Under the pieces are notes generated by a model. That model was not told the origin of the DNA and made no database searches. It saw only the letters and a list, made by a program, of their open reading frames with translations. Shown here piece by piece: positions 9,263 to 19,401 of a stretch of 64,000 nt of DNA. This DNA comes from CAVOGJ01 sp963700865 (lineage in GTDB: Bacteria > Planctomycetota > Planctomycetia > Pirellulales > Pirellulaceae): positions 96,901 to 160,900 of the forward strand of contig CAVOZC010000020.1 in NCBI GenBank assembly GCA_963700865.1, read 5' to 3'. The translations under genes and the position numbers were made by a program. Each line of letters opens with the position of its first letter. Position 1 is the stretch's first letter.

Positions 9263-9835
9263 CTATACGAGTTCCTTCTTGGCACCGATCAACGTTCGAA
9301 GTCGTTCTGCCAACAGGGCAGCGTCGAACGGCTTCTTAAACGTCTCATTGATGCTGGATCGATCGAAGCTCATTGGGCTGCCGTCATCGGGCAACAAAGC
9401 AATCAGAATCGTTTCAGAAAAATCGACATTGCGTCGGAGATTCTGGCAGATCTGGAGTGCTTCGACTTTTCCAATTGAGAAATCAACGATTATGCAATCC
9501 GGGTTAAAGCTCTCAGCCTGGATGCCCGCTTCGAATCCACTCGCGGCAACCCCCACCTTGAACGATCGTTCGGTGGGCAGTTCACGCTTGAGGTTTTCGA
9601 TCAGCACTTGATCTTGTGCCACAATTAACACTTTTGCCATGACTTCCTCTTCGAGGTCGCCGAGAGGCATACCGTGTTCCTTAAGGAACTTGATTAAGTA
9701 CTCGCGCGGAATCCGTCGGTCCTGAGAACCTGGGATACGGTATCCCTTAAGGCGCCCCGAATCGAACCACTTACTCACGGTTCGGGGTGCCACCTTGCAG
9801 ATCTTGGCGACCTGTCCAGTAGTGAAGACCTTCAT
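9263..9835 (-). CDS. MerR/excisionase-type HTH fused to a receiver domain
   Basis: 190 residues. Residues 1-55 are a small winged HTH of the MerR/BldC/excisionase type (FTTGQVAKICKVAPRTVSKW, then RRIPREYLIKFL). Residues 66-187 are a CheY-like receiver (KVLIV..., phospho-acceptor Asp in CIIVDFS, Lys in FKKPFD). The acidic pair after the first strand is reduced (AQD) and the usual Thr/Ser switch is not obvious, so phosphorylation is uncertain. I chose ATG 9835 because the HTH begins there; an upstream in-frame start at 9973 adds unrelated sequence. No histidine kinase is adjacent. DNA-binding at the N-terminus with the receiver behind is the reverse of the common response-regulator order. It is probably monocistronic and ends at an intrinsic terminator. 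Confidence 0.8.
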   Translation of the reverse strand: MKVFTTGQVAKICKVAPRTVSKWFDSGRLKGYRIPGSQDRRIPREYLIKFLKEHGMPLGDLEEEVMAKVLIVAQDQVLIENLKRELPTERSFKVGVAASGFEAGIQAESFNPDCIIVDFSIGKVEALQICQNLRRNVDFSETILIALLPDDGSPMSFDRSSINETFKKPFDAALLAERLRTLIGAKKELV

Positions 9836-10560
9836 CACGGGCTCTCCGTCAATACGCTCATTTGTTATTCGCCGTTCCCCACGAAAAGCAGGGATCGGCA
9901 ATTGGCCCCCGTCGGTGGCACCGTCGGCTTGGTCAATCCTTTGAACAAACTGCGGGAAATTGCCAACTACCACAAACGTCTGGGTCGGGGCCTTCGCTAA
10001 ACCTCCCTGAAAAGGAAGCCTAGTTCCTCTGACCCTTACCTATTTCTAGGTAACAGCCCAACTCAAGAACCTTCCTCGCCCTCCTGGCTGGGAAAATTAC
10101 ATGAGCTGGTTTCACACATTCGGCGCTGCGTATTGGGCAATCAAAGAACAACCGGGACGGAAATCCGACCTGACCGCTCGTTCCACGACCATGAAAGCCG
10201 TGTTAGATTACCCCCCTGTGGAAGGCGGGTCTGACGGTGACCGTGTGGCCATTCGCTGCAACCTGTCTTCCGATAGTACACTTCGAATTTCAGGGGGGTG
10301 CGACTTTAGAACATTTCGCGAATGATAGCGACGGCGACGATCGCAACACGCGTAGCGATCACCGTTCTGCTGGCATCCAAACTCGACGCGGCCCCATTTA
10401 ATTGATTGCAGCGTAACGACTTAGGCTGCCCGGCCCGGCGGACGGCCACTGCCACCAGCCCCTCCAAATGCTTTTGAGCATTTCGGGTTGCGTGGTGTCC
10501 CGGCCAACCATCCACCGCACCCTTCCCGACCATTTACCCTTTGGCAACAGGTTGCGTCAT
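9836..10560. other. Intergenic region without a supported gene
   Basis: 725 bases between the divergent HTH-receiver gene and the aminotransferase. Short open frames exist on both strands but none has a recognisable domain or convincing start. The region must hold both promoters. No riboswitch or RNA gene was recognised. Confidence 0.5.
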
Positions 10561-11454
10561 ATGCAAGGTCCTTCCCTGGCCTACGTAAACGGTAAGGTCG
10601 TTCCGATCCAGCAAGCCTGCATTTCGATCCTGGATCGTGGCTTTTTATTCGCCGACGGGGTGTACGAAGTCGCGGCCGTACTTGAAGGTCGCCTCGTGGA
10701 CCTGCCCGCCCACCTGCAACGATTGGATCAATCGCTCAAGTCGATTCAGCTTACCTGTCCGCTGAGCTTTGACGAGCTGGCTCGGCAGATGCAAGAGCTG
10801 GCGGCTCAAGAGGGGGTCCGCGAAGGACTCGTCTATCTCCAAATCACCCGCGGCGCTGCTTCCTCGCGCGATTTTGGCTTTCCGTGCCCAACCGACGTTG
10901 CCAGCACGCTGGTCATGTTCGCGCAGAGTAAGCCGCTCATCGCCGATCCGCTGGCAGCACGCGGTGCCTCGGTCATCACGGTCGACGATATTCGCTGGCG
11001 GCGACGAGATATCAAGTCGATCGCCTTGCTACCGCAAGTTCTTGGGAAACAGGCGGCGCTCGAGGCGGGCGCTCAAGAAGCCTGGATGCTGGAAGAAGGC
11101 TTCATCACGGAAGGCACCTCCTCCGCTGCCGGAATCATCACTCGGAATGACGTGGTGATCACTCGGCCCCGCAGCCGGGAAGTACTGGATTCCATTACCC
11201 GACGAGCCTTATTGGCGGCTGGCCGCCATCAGGCCTTGACCTTCGAAGAGCGGCGATTCACCCTGGATGAGGCGTATGAGGCGGCCGAGGCGTTCTTCGC
11301 GTCGGCCACGGCGCTGATCATGCCCGTCATCAGCATCAACGGACGTGCGATCGGCAGCGGCGAGCCGGGCAAGTGGGTCCCGCGATTCCGAGCCACTTAT
11401 CTGCAACAGGCGTGCAGCGAGCGACCCCAACTGGTTGACACGCCCTTTGTCTGA
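10561..11454 (+). CDS. D-amino-acid aminotransferase (branched-chain/DAAT fold, PLP-dependent)
   Basis: 297 residues, the usual size for D-alanine aminotransferase-like fold-type IV PLP enzymes. Seen: YVNGKVVPIQQACISILDRGF at the N-terminus, the catalytic lysine in DIKSIALLPQ, and the phosphate-binding EGTSSAAG. Such enzymes interconvert D-amino acids and 2-oxo acids, often to supply D-Ala/D-Glu for the cell wall. Branched-chain aminotransferase or aminodeoxychorismate lyase specificity cannot be excluded. I chose ATG 10561; the in-frame upstream extension to 10468 has no conserved sequence. The gene stands alone, convergent with the FAD oxidoreductase. Confidence 0.85.
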   Translation: MQGPSLAYVNGKVVPIQQACISILDRGFLFADGVYEVAAVLEGRLVDLPAHLQRLDQSLKSIQLTCPLSFDELARQMQELAAQEGVREGLVYLQITRGAASSRDFGFPCPTDVASTLVMFAQSKPLIADPLAARGASVITVDDIRWRRRDIKSIALLPQVLGKQAALEAGAQEAWMLEEGFITEGTSSAAGIITRNDVVITRPRSREVLDSITRRALLAAGRHQALTFEERRFTLDEAYEAAEAFFASATALIMPVISINGRAIGSGEPGKWVPRFRATYLQQACSERPQLVDTPFV

Positions 11455-11508
11455 TGGCGGTGCTGCCCGCACATCAGGGGCCGCGACGCGAGGGTCCCGC
11501 GGGCCGCA

Positions 11509-13239
11509 TCAGGGAGCATTCTCTGTCGGTTCCGCCAGGAATTTCTCGTCAATGACCCAGTGGATGGGCGTCCGCATTGCAACGCGTTCGCGGACCGCGT
11601 CGATTCGCCGATAGGCCTCTCGGCTGTCCGCCTTCTCCTGGACCATCCAGGCCGCCGCCACTCCCGCCGCGGTCCCCGAGGACCATTCAATGGGATGCAA
11701 ACGTGTCGCGGAATTCGCCATGAAGTCCTGCGCCATTGTCTTGCCACACACGAGGAGATTTTTCAGCTGATAGTGCGTCAGGGCTCGAAACGGAATGCAG
11801 AACGGTCGTGTATCGCGGTGTTCCACCACCTCCGCGGGATACTTGCAAGTCACGAGTGGATGGACGTCCATAGGGTAACAACCGATGGCAATTGTATCGG
11901 GAAATTCCGTGCCCGTCCGATCACCGTCCTTGCCCACCAAATCCGACACGGCCAACACGTAACGGTCCAATCCAAGGGACCGGCGTGTATCGCGAATGTA
12001 GGGCAGTTTCGACAGTCCATGTCCGGTACCCAAGACACCGACGGCCATGACGATTCGCCGCGGGTCGATGTCCCGCGGCGTTTGCTCTTTCAGCCAGTGG
12101 TGCCAGGCAAGCGCCCGCTGCTCCGCCAACCGCATCACTTCCAGATCGACGCCACCCTGCCAGTCGTGTGCCGACTCACGCAATTCCTTCCGACCCTGAA
12201 ACAAGTAACCGAACGGATAATCATTGCCGCCCTCGCGGAGACTTGGAGAGTAACCCCAATTCTGCAAAGACAAATCACCCGTGGCGGGACGGGCACGGCT
12301 GCCTCGAATGCGTCGATAAGTCCAGACTTTTTCCCAGGCATCTGGTCGGCCCTGATACTGTCCCCAGCCCAGCGCCTCAGCCGTGGCGGGCGCCGCCGAG
12401 TCGTCGCTGGGATCGGCCCGCAATTCCTGCACAAATCCAAATACCGTGCACTGACCACAGCGCGAGCCGGACTTTTCGGAATCGTCTCCTTTGTCTAATG
12501 CCTGCTGAAAGTCACATCCGGAAAGAACGAGTACCTCACCCCACTCGGTGGCGTCGAGGAAGACACTGGCATCGCTGCGACCGACAAAACGCAGCAGCTG
12601 CTTGCGGTAGTGCTCGGACTCCTGGGGATCGTACCAGTCGGATAGCTCTTGAGATGGGAGTTGCTGGTAAGCCACGTGGCCGGGTTTCGCCGAGCGCTGG
12701 ACACAGACGATTGCCTGGACGTGCTGTCCGTCATCCCGCAACACAACCTGCTTGACTACGGTTTCCCGGTAGACCTTCAGGTGTTTCGACAGCCGCGCTT
12801 CGAGCGGCAGCAAATGGTGCTCGAGCAAATACCGGGGCTCGAAACAAAAGCGACTGACCCAACCACGCCCTGGATTTCCAATCTCTAGCAACGTGTCACG
12901 AAAAAGAGGCGTCATATTCCGCGGGTCTCTGGCAATCCCGGCCACATCGAGCGTGACTTTTCGCGATTCGCCATCCAAGATGCGATGCCACGCTTCATCG
13001 ACGGCGGGGACGCCGCTGCTGGTCAATTGGCCGCCGATCCAGTCGGTGGGCTCGAGCAGCACGGTATCCACCCCGGCTTCCGCGGCGGCGACGGCCGCGG
13101 CGAGGGCCGCCGTGGATCCGCCGGCCACGATGACATCCGCGACCACGTCGGTATAATTCGACGTGTCGACCGAGTCGGCCAGGGCATGGCTCGCCAAGAC
13201 GATCGACAATAGACAACACCAGCATCGCTCACGCATCAT
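11509..13239 (-). CDS. Secreted FAD-dependent oxidoreductase (FAD_oxidored family)
   Basis: 576 residues from the ATG at 13239. A cleavable signal peptide (MMRERCWCCLLSIVLASHALA) precedes a Rossmann FAD-binding segment (VADVIVAGGSTAALAAAVAAAEAG...LLEPTDWIGGQLT). The family (Pfam FAD_oxidored) is abundant and often exported in planctomycetes; substrates are mostly unknown and may be polysaccharide-derived. The C-terminal FAD contact appears as NLLVCGKTMAQ...ATRLHPIEWSSGTAAGVAAA. Longer in-frame starts (13269, 13365) would bury the signal peptide, so 13239 is preferred. It runs convergently with the aminotransferase and divergently from the Gfo/Idh gene. The frame is unbroken. Confidence 0.85.
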   Translation of the reverse strand: MMRERCWCCLLSIVLASHALADSVDTSNYTDVVADVIVAGGSTAALAAAVAAAEAGVDTVLLEPTDWIGGQLTSSGVPAVDEAWHRILDGESRKVTLDVAGIARDPRNMTPLFRDTLLEIGNPGRGWVSRFCFEPRYLLEHHLLPLEARLSKHLKVYRETVVKQVVLRDDGQHVQAIVCVQRSAKPGHVAYQQLPSQELSDWYDPQESEHYRKQLLRFVGRSDASVFLDATEWGEVLVLSGCDFQQALDKGDDSEKSGSRCGQCTVFGFVQELRADPSDDSAAPATAEALGWGQYQGRPDAWEKVWTYRRIRGSRARPATGDLSLQNWGYSPSLREGGNDYPFGYLFQGRKELRESAHDWQGGVDLEVMRLAEQRALAWHHWLKEQTPRDIDPRRIVMAVGVLGTGHGLSKLPYIRDTRRSLGLDRYVLAVSDLVGKDGDRTGTEFPDTIAIGCYPMDVHPLVTCKYPAEVVEHRDTRPFCIPFRALTHYQLKNLLVCGKTMAQDFMANSATRLHPIEWSSGTAAGVAAAWMVQEKADSREAYRRIDAVRERVAMRTPIHWVIDEKFLAEPTENAP

Positions 13240-13415
13240 TGTTTTCCGGTTCGACAACGGATGGTTCATCGGACGACCCTGCAAGCACAGCACCCTAGGC
13301 GGCAACGAGCTTTTTTGCAAGTGTGCTGGGATCGTCGCATGGACCTTCCCTTCGTCTCGCGCCAAGCGCGAAGAACTCGCCTGCCGAAACTCCCATTCCG
13401 AGGAATCTGACCCCC

Positions 13416-14478
13416 ATGCTCCAGCTTGGCATCATTGGCGCCGGCGCAATCGGCGAAAAACACGCGGCGGCGGCCCGTGCCGCTGGCATCTCCGTGGCCG
13501 TCGTGGCGGATCAGGATCTCGACCGGGCCCGAACACTGGCAGCCACGTGCCAGGCCACCGCGCTGGGGGACGCGGAGGAGCTGTTCCAGAACCCCATGGT
13601 TTCGGCCGTGATCATCGGTGTCCCGAATGCCTTTCACGCTGAATATGCGATCCTGCGCGATGCAGCTGGGAAAGGATGTCTTGCTGGAAAAACCGATGGG
13701 TATGGATGCCAGCGAATGCGACCGCATCATCGCGACGCAGCAACAGACGGGGCGGGTGCTGCAAATCGCCTTGGTCCATCGCTACACGTCAGTGGCCCAA
13801 CGGGCCCGCGAGATCGCCGCGGCCGGTGAACTCGGGGAAATTTACCATGCCAAGGCACACCTGTACCAGCGTCGTGGGGTTCCGGGGCTGGGGCGCTGGT
13901 TTACCAATCGTGAGCTCGCCGGTGGCGGCTGCCTCATCGATCTGGGCGTGCATTTATTGGACCTGGTCGAGTCTACGTGGGGGCACCCACGGGCCGTTTC
14001 CGCGGCCGGCCAGGTCTATTCGACCTTTGGTCGACGCATGAAGGACTATGTTTTTGAGTCGATGTGGGCGGGTCCCCCCAACGATGATGGAGTCTGCGAC
14101 GTTGAGGATGCGGCGCATGCCCTGATCCGCTTTGACGGCAATCGTACCCTGGACTTACAAGTCACTTGGGCCGCCAACGTTCCCTCAGGAGCTCTACCCA
14201 AGTCCTTACTGGCATTTATGGGAGATCAGGCCGGCATCACGTTCGAATTATTCGGAGACACCATCCATATGGCCCGCGAAGCCTACGCCAGTAACGTCGA
14301 CATGCGGATACCGTGCCCACCAACGGATCCCTTTGAACGCCAACTGCGATCATTCGCCGAGGCAATCGTAACCCGCGACGTCACCGGTGCGACGGGTTCG
14401 CAGGCCCGGGGTACCCAAGCCATCATCGACGCAATTTATCGATCCAGCCGCGCGGGGACGGAAGTTTCTGTCGAGTGA
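13416..14478 (+). CDS. Gfo/Idh/MocA family oxidoreductase (one frame break)
   Basis: About 354 residues. The N-terminal Rossmann domain (LGIIGAGAIGEKHAAAA) and EKPMG motif place it in the Gfo/Idh/MocA NAD(P)-dependent sugar oxidoreductase family. AGGGCLIDLGVHLLDL in the C-terminal domain fits. The frame starting at ATG 13416 runs to about 13655 and then continues in another frame. Dropping one base in cctgcgcgatg gives AILAMQLGKDVLLEKPMG, matching the family. Substrate unknown. It is divergent from the exported FAD oxidoreductase, a frequent pairing in planctomycetes, so carbohydrate catabolism is a reasonable inference. Confidence 0.85.
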
Positions 14479-14596
14479 TGCTGGAAAGACGATTGTGGGT
14501 TATCGCTTAATGGGTTAAACCAAATGAGAGTGCGCGGATTTTCTCACCGACCGAAATGATCGGAAGCCGTCGAGACTTCACCCAAAGGCCGATCTC

Positions 14597-16622
14597 GTGA
14601 CCACTCTTTCACGCACCCTACCGCGCCGGATCGGCGCGCTTGCCTGGGCAAGCCTCCTCTTCTTCTCAACTTCCGCGGGACAAGCAGCGTTCCATGAGCG
14701 CGGTGCCTTGATCCTCGGTGTGAATTACGACTCCCGCAGTGCTTCGCTGGCTGATATTGATCGCGACGGCGACCTTGACTTGTTCTTTCAGGGCGGCTCC
14801 GGTGCGCAGCAATTGTTTCGTAACAATCTCGTCGGCACCGGCTTTATGAACTTCACCAACATCTCCAGCACCTTGCCTGCCGGACTGGGACCTTCGTGGA
14901 GCGCGGCTTGGGGGGACTACAACGGCGACCGACAGATCGATGTGTTCGTGGGCCAGTCAAATATCGGCGGCTCTGGCGATGTCCTGCGGAATAATGGCCC
15001 TGCGGGCTTTTCCAATGAGAGCGTTCCCACGGGCCTGAATGACGCCGGCTTCCATCAAAATGTGGCCTGGAGTGATATCGATGGGGACCGTGATCTCGAT
15101 TTAATCATTGCCATGGAGGGGCCCGAAAAACACGAGATTTATCTGCAAGGTGCCGGCGGCACGTTCACACCCGTCGGAGCCATCGTGGGCATCCAGCAGG
15201 CTCCGGGTGTCAAGGCGTATGGCATGGCCCTTGGTGATTCAGACGGAGACGGTGACATTGACATTTACATGTCTACGTGCCGAGCCGACAATAATATCCG
15301 CAACCACTTCTACGAAAATCAACTGGCGCAGACCGGATCACTCAGCTTCATCGATATTGCCGATACGAACGGGACCCAATTCATGACGAACAGTTATGGA
15401 ACGGAGTTTCACGATTTTGATGATGATGGAGATCTGGATCTGTTTATGGTGGGCGCGGATGGGGAACCGAGCAAGCTGTTTCGTAACAACGGCGGCAACA
15501 TATTCACCGACGTTGACCTGTTGACGGGCCACCCGCTACTGAGTACCACGGCGGGCGATCTCAACGGCGGGCGCCCCATTGACTATGACAATGATGGCGA
15601 CCTGGACTTATTCTTTCACGATCACAAGCCATTTGGCGGCCAAAACCAGGCGCGGAAGCTGTTTCGCAACGATGGCAATTGGACGTTCACCGATGTGACG
15701 GTCGCCGAGGGGCTGGCCGCCACGAACGAAGGGGCCTACGACAGCGTCTGGGGCGACATCGACTTGGACGGGGATCAAGACCTGATCGCGCCCACCGACG
15801 ACGGCTTCGCGGAACGCGTCTTCCTCAACACGGCCGCCAATAATGGCAACCATTGGCTGTACGTGACGCTCGCAGGTCCCGACAACAATTCGACCGGCCT
15901 CGGTGCGTCGGTCTACGCGACGCTGAACGAGGGCACGCCCGAGGAGCGCACTATTCGCCGCGAGGCAAATACGAACGCGGGAACGTTCAACCAAAGTGAT
16001 TTGCCCGTTCATTTTGGCCTGGGCACCGCTGATCACATCGATAAGCTCCGCATTGAATGGCCCGACGGAACGATCCAACAACTACTCGATGTGCCGGCCG
16101 ATCAGCGGTTGCTGATCACCATCCGTGCCGCCTGCGATTTTGACTCGAACGGCCAGTGTGACCTGGCGGATCTTGAACGCATTGCTGGACACGGGGCCGG
16201 TAGCGACCGGTACCGCCACGATAGGGGGCGTCAACGAGCAGTTTGACCTGAACGGCGATGGCTGGATTGACAATCAAGATGTCGACGCCTGGCTGGCGGG
16301 CGCGGCCACCGAAAACGGTTTCGCTCAGCCCTATTCGCGGGGTGATGCCAACCTGGATGGGAGCGTCGATGTCAGCGATTTCAACTTGTGGAATGCTGGA
16401 AAATTTGAACCTTCGCTGCAGTGGGACCAAGGTGATTTCAATGGGGACGGCGTGGCGGATGTCTCCGACTTCAATATCTGGAACGGCAACAAATTCATGT
16501 CGTCCAGCCGTCCAGCAAGCGTCCCCGAACCGGACGGTCGGTTGATCCTGCTGGGGCTGCTACTGACGGTGATCCGCGTCCGGCGCACCCATTTCGAACG
16601 GACCGCAAACCACCTGCGATAA
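14597..16622 (+). CDS. Secreted FG-GAP/VCBS beta-propeller protein with dockerin-like repeats and PEP-CTERM tail (one frame break)
   Basis: About 675 residues. A signal peptide (MTTLSRTLPRRIGALAWASL...) is followed by six or more VCBS/FG-GAP repeats with Ca-binding DxDxDGDxD loops (DIDRDGDLDLFF, DSDGDGDIDIYM, DFDDDGDLDLFM). Then comes an ASPIC/UnbV-like segment (LRIEWPDGTIQQL). Near 16170 one extra base shifts the frame. Beyond it are dockerin type I-like EF loops (DLNGDGWIDNQDVDAWL, DANLDGSVDVSDFNLWN, DFNGDGVADVSDFNIWN) and a PEP-CTERM sorting signal: VPEP, a hydrophobic stretch and an RVRR end. Predicted exported and anchored through exosortase sorting. The binding partner is unknown. Confidence 0.85.
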
Positions 16623-16826
16623 ACGTCCAGCCTGCCAAAACGACTTATGCTCCACCACCCGTCTGATCGCATGGAACCAAAGCACGGGCTGAAAAGGTGC
16701 CCCACGAATAAATCGATAATCCCGTATGCCGGCGGATGCCGACTTCGCTCGCCCCGAAGTGTACGGATTGGCGCGTCAGCCAACGTCGTCCCCCAATGCC
16801 TCGAGCTTCAGGAGCCTTATCCGCAC

Positions 16827-17892
16827 ATGCGCTGCCTCGCATTTGCCTGCCGCATCGCCCTGCTCACACTCTTTTGCGTGACTCCGATGTTTGCTCAAAC
16901 GCTCGAGCAGCAGGTGGCCGCGGTGTTAGAACCGTTCGCCGACCCAGCCGCGCCGGGCGCGGCGGTGATGGTGATTGAAAAAGGGCAGATCGTGTTGCAA
17001 CATGTCCGCGGCTTGGCCGACCTGCAACGTGGTACACCCATCACGCCCCAAACCAATTTTCGCCTGGCCTCGGTCAGCAAGCAATTTACCGCCACCGCTG
17101 TCATGTTGATGCGGCAACGGGGTCTGCTGTCGTACGATGATCCCCTCACCCGCTTCTTTCCCGATTACCCGGCCATTGGCGAGCGGATCACCGTGCGTCA
17201 CTTGCTGTGGCACACGTCAGGCGTCATCGCCTATGAAGATTTGATCCCGGCCGGACAGACAACCCAAGTGAGTGATCACGACGTTTTGGAACTCGTGAAA
17301 AGGCAGCAAGGAACCTACTTCACCCCGGGGACCGAATTTCGTTACAGCAATACGGGGTACGCGCTGCTGGCCTTGATCGTGGAGCACGTCTCGGGCCGCC
17401 CTTTCGCACGCGTACTGGCTGAAGACATTTTTCAACCGACCGGCATGCGCAAGACCGTGGCTTTCGAAAACGGCGTCTCCGAGGTCGCTCATCGCGCCTA
17501 CGGTTATCAGGAAGCAGCGACAGGCTTTGTCGATGCTGACCAGAGCGTCACCAGTGCTGTTTTGGGGGACGGCGGTATCTACACGTCACTGCAGGACTAC
17601 TTCGCCTGGGACCAGGCGCTCTACGAGAACGAACTGCTTCCCCAGACCATACTGCGGGAGGCATTTCAGCCGGGATACCTCGCGACGTCCGAGCAACCGA
17701 TCGCTTATGGATTCGGCTGGAGAATTCGCGAAGAGAATGGCAAGCAGATCGTCTTTCATGACGGTCGCACTAGCGGGTTCAATAACGCCGTCCGGCGGGT
17801 TCCCGCCCGCCGACTGTCGGTGGTGGTACTCACCAATCGAAGCGGAAATCACGCCGGAGCCATGGCCGATACGATCCTGGCTGGCGCGATGA
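16827..17892 (+). CDS. Secreted serine hydrolase, beta-lactamase/PBP-like
   Basis: About 355 residues with a signal peptide (MRCLAFACRIALLTLFCVTPMFAQ). Serine beta-lactamase/class C PBP-like motifs: SVSK (active-site Ser and Lys), YSN, and HDG as the third motif. These periplasmic enzymes are usually esterases or D-peptidases; true beta-lactamase activity is not implied. The frame stays open far past the domain and even runs through the downstream barrel gene, but sequence after about 17890 is not protein-like. I end it near 17892, where a TGA lies in the neighbouring frame. The real C-terminus may have been lost at the same junction that truncates the methyltransferase fragment. Confidence 0.75.
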
Positions 17893-17931
17893 AATGTCAC
17901 CCCCGGGAGCGGCAACGCTACCCGCCCGTGA

Positions 17932-18036
17932 CGTCGCCGACTGTCCGGTCTCCAGGTTGGAAAAGCGATCCACATCCTTGTCGAACCGCGCCCGTATTTC
18001 TTCGACCGTCGATTTCTGGTGCAAGGGAGTCGTCAT
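17932..18036 (-). pseudogene. N-terminal remnant of a class I SAM methyltransferase gene
   Basis: Starting at ATG 18036 on the minus strand, 35 codons read as the start of a planctomycete SAM-dependent methyltransferase family (STVEEIRARFDKDVDRFSN, then LETGQSAT). Coherent sequence then stops abruptly and the frame continues antisense to the end of the serine hydrolase. No continuation is visible in the other two frames. This is a truncated gene or a misassembly junction near 17900-17930. The family assignment is from memory of the N-terminal motif. Confidence 0.5.
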
Positions 18037-18407
18037 GCGAGTTTCCGCCTGGCGGGAAGCCTCGGAAAGACACCCACGCCCGACGGCTGGATCGCTCCCG
18101 CTGCTGGTCCCATGGTATCGCGACGTCCGACCGAAAACCACAGCGTAATGCCTGGAATAAGAAACGCGCCAGGAACCATTGCCACTTGGGTGCGTCTACC
18201 CCACCACCGAGGACCGCGACACGTCCGCCGGGTGGCGGTCGCGTCACGTTAATCCTTACACACTCGTCAAGCGAGCCAAATTGCCCAGTTCAGCTGTTCC
18301 GCAATACGAGAATGGGTGATGCGATCCTCGCGTCGGGCGCCGATCTATCGTCACAGATGAGTTCTCTTCGCGCCTACCAATCGCTGCCCACCGCTGGAGT
18401 GCCCGGG

Positions 18408-19368
18408 ATGCTATCTCCCGCCAAGACCTACTGGCTGATGACATGCATCGTTCTCATTGCCGGCAACAAGCTGCTGGGGAATGAACCGGCGTGGCCGTTG
18501 AGCGTGGTGCCAGCGTGGCGGTCGGAGGCCGAAGAAACGCTGGCGGATACGTCGTGGGAGCCGACTTCGACGAGTGATTGGCTGCGCGAGGCCCGGGATG
18601 AGGCTGAGGAAGCGTCTAACCCTTGGGAAGAACCGATCGAGACCGAGCGGCATGACTTTACCCAATCGCCCATTGTGGTGGGGCGAGGCGTAAGGCAATT
18701 GGAGTATGGATTTCTTTACGTGCTCAAGACGCAAGGCGAGGAAGTTGAGAACACGTACGAAACGCCGGAAATGCTCTTTCGGTTCGGCATCAGCGAGCGG
18801 GCGGAGGTGCGCCTGCGTTATAACTACGCCTGGAAGCAGAACAACGAAGACAGAGACCTGGCGTCCGCGGAAGACTTGCGGCTGAGTTTGAAATATCAAC
18901 TTTCGGAGCAGCGTCGCCTGCGCCCTACTTCGGCGGTCGAATTCAGAATGTCGGTACCCAGCGGCGGGCCCGACTTTACGGTGGGCAGAACCAAACCCGG
19001 TGTTGATTTCATCTACGGCTGGAAATGGTTCGACCGCTGGACACTCACCGGATCGACCGGTGGGAATGGCAACGCGCTGGGGGAGGTCGCCTTTATCGAC
19101 CCGGAAGTCAATCGCAACGACCAGTACATTGCCTGGACACAGTCGCTGGCTTTGGGTGCCAAGTTGACTCGCCGCAGTATCGGCTATTTTGAGTGGTTTG
19201 GGGTCTTTTCGTATGGGCGAGAACAAGACGTCTCGCTCAGCTTTCTCAATGCTGGTGTGGACTTTCTGGTCAATAACAACATGGTTCTTCGATTTCCGCA
19301 TCGGTTGGGGCATCAACGATCAATCCGAAGACCTGTTTGCGGGCGTCGGTGGCGGTTTTCGTTTTTAG
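18408..19368 (+). CDS. Outer-membrane beta-barrel protein, transporter/MetA-like family (one frame break)
   Basis: About 320 residues. A hydrophobic N-terminus (MLSPAKTYWLMTCIVLIAGN) is followed by alternating amphipathic strands (RQLEYGFLYVLKTQ, LRYNYAWKQ, RLSLKYQLS, GVDFIYGWKWFDRWTLTGS) ending in an aromatic GGGFRF. This resembles the phenol MetA-degradation/transporter barrel family. Near 19282 one extra base breaks the frame; correcting it gives MVLDFRIGWGINDQSEDL and a TAG at 19366-19368. Other in-frame starts exist at 18312 and 18357. Convergent with smc, whose stop lies 34 bases away. Ligand unknown. Confidence 0.7.
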
Positions 19369-19401
19369 GTAGCGTCCGACGACCGCGCTGGGCGGGTCGT
19401 C

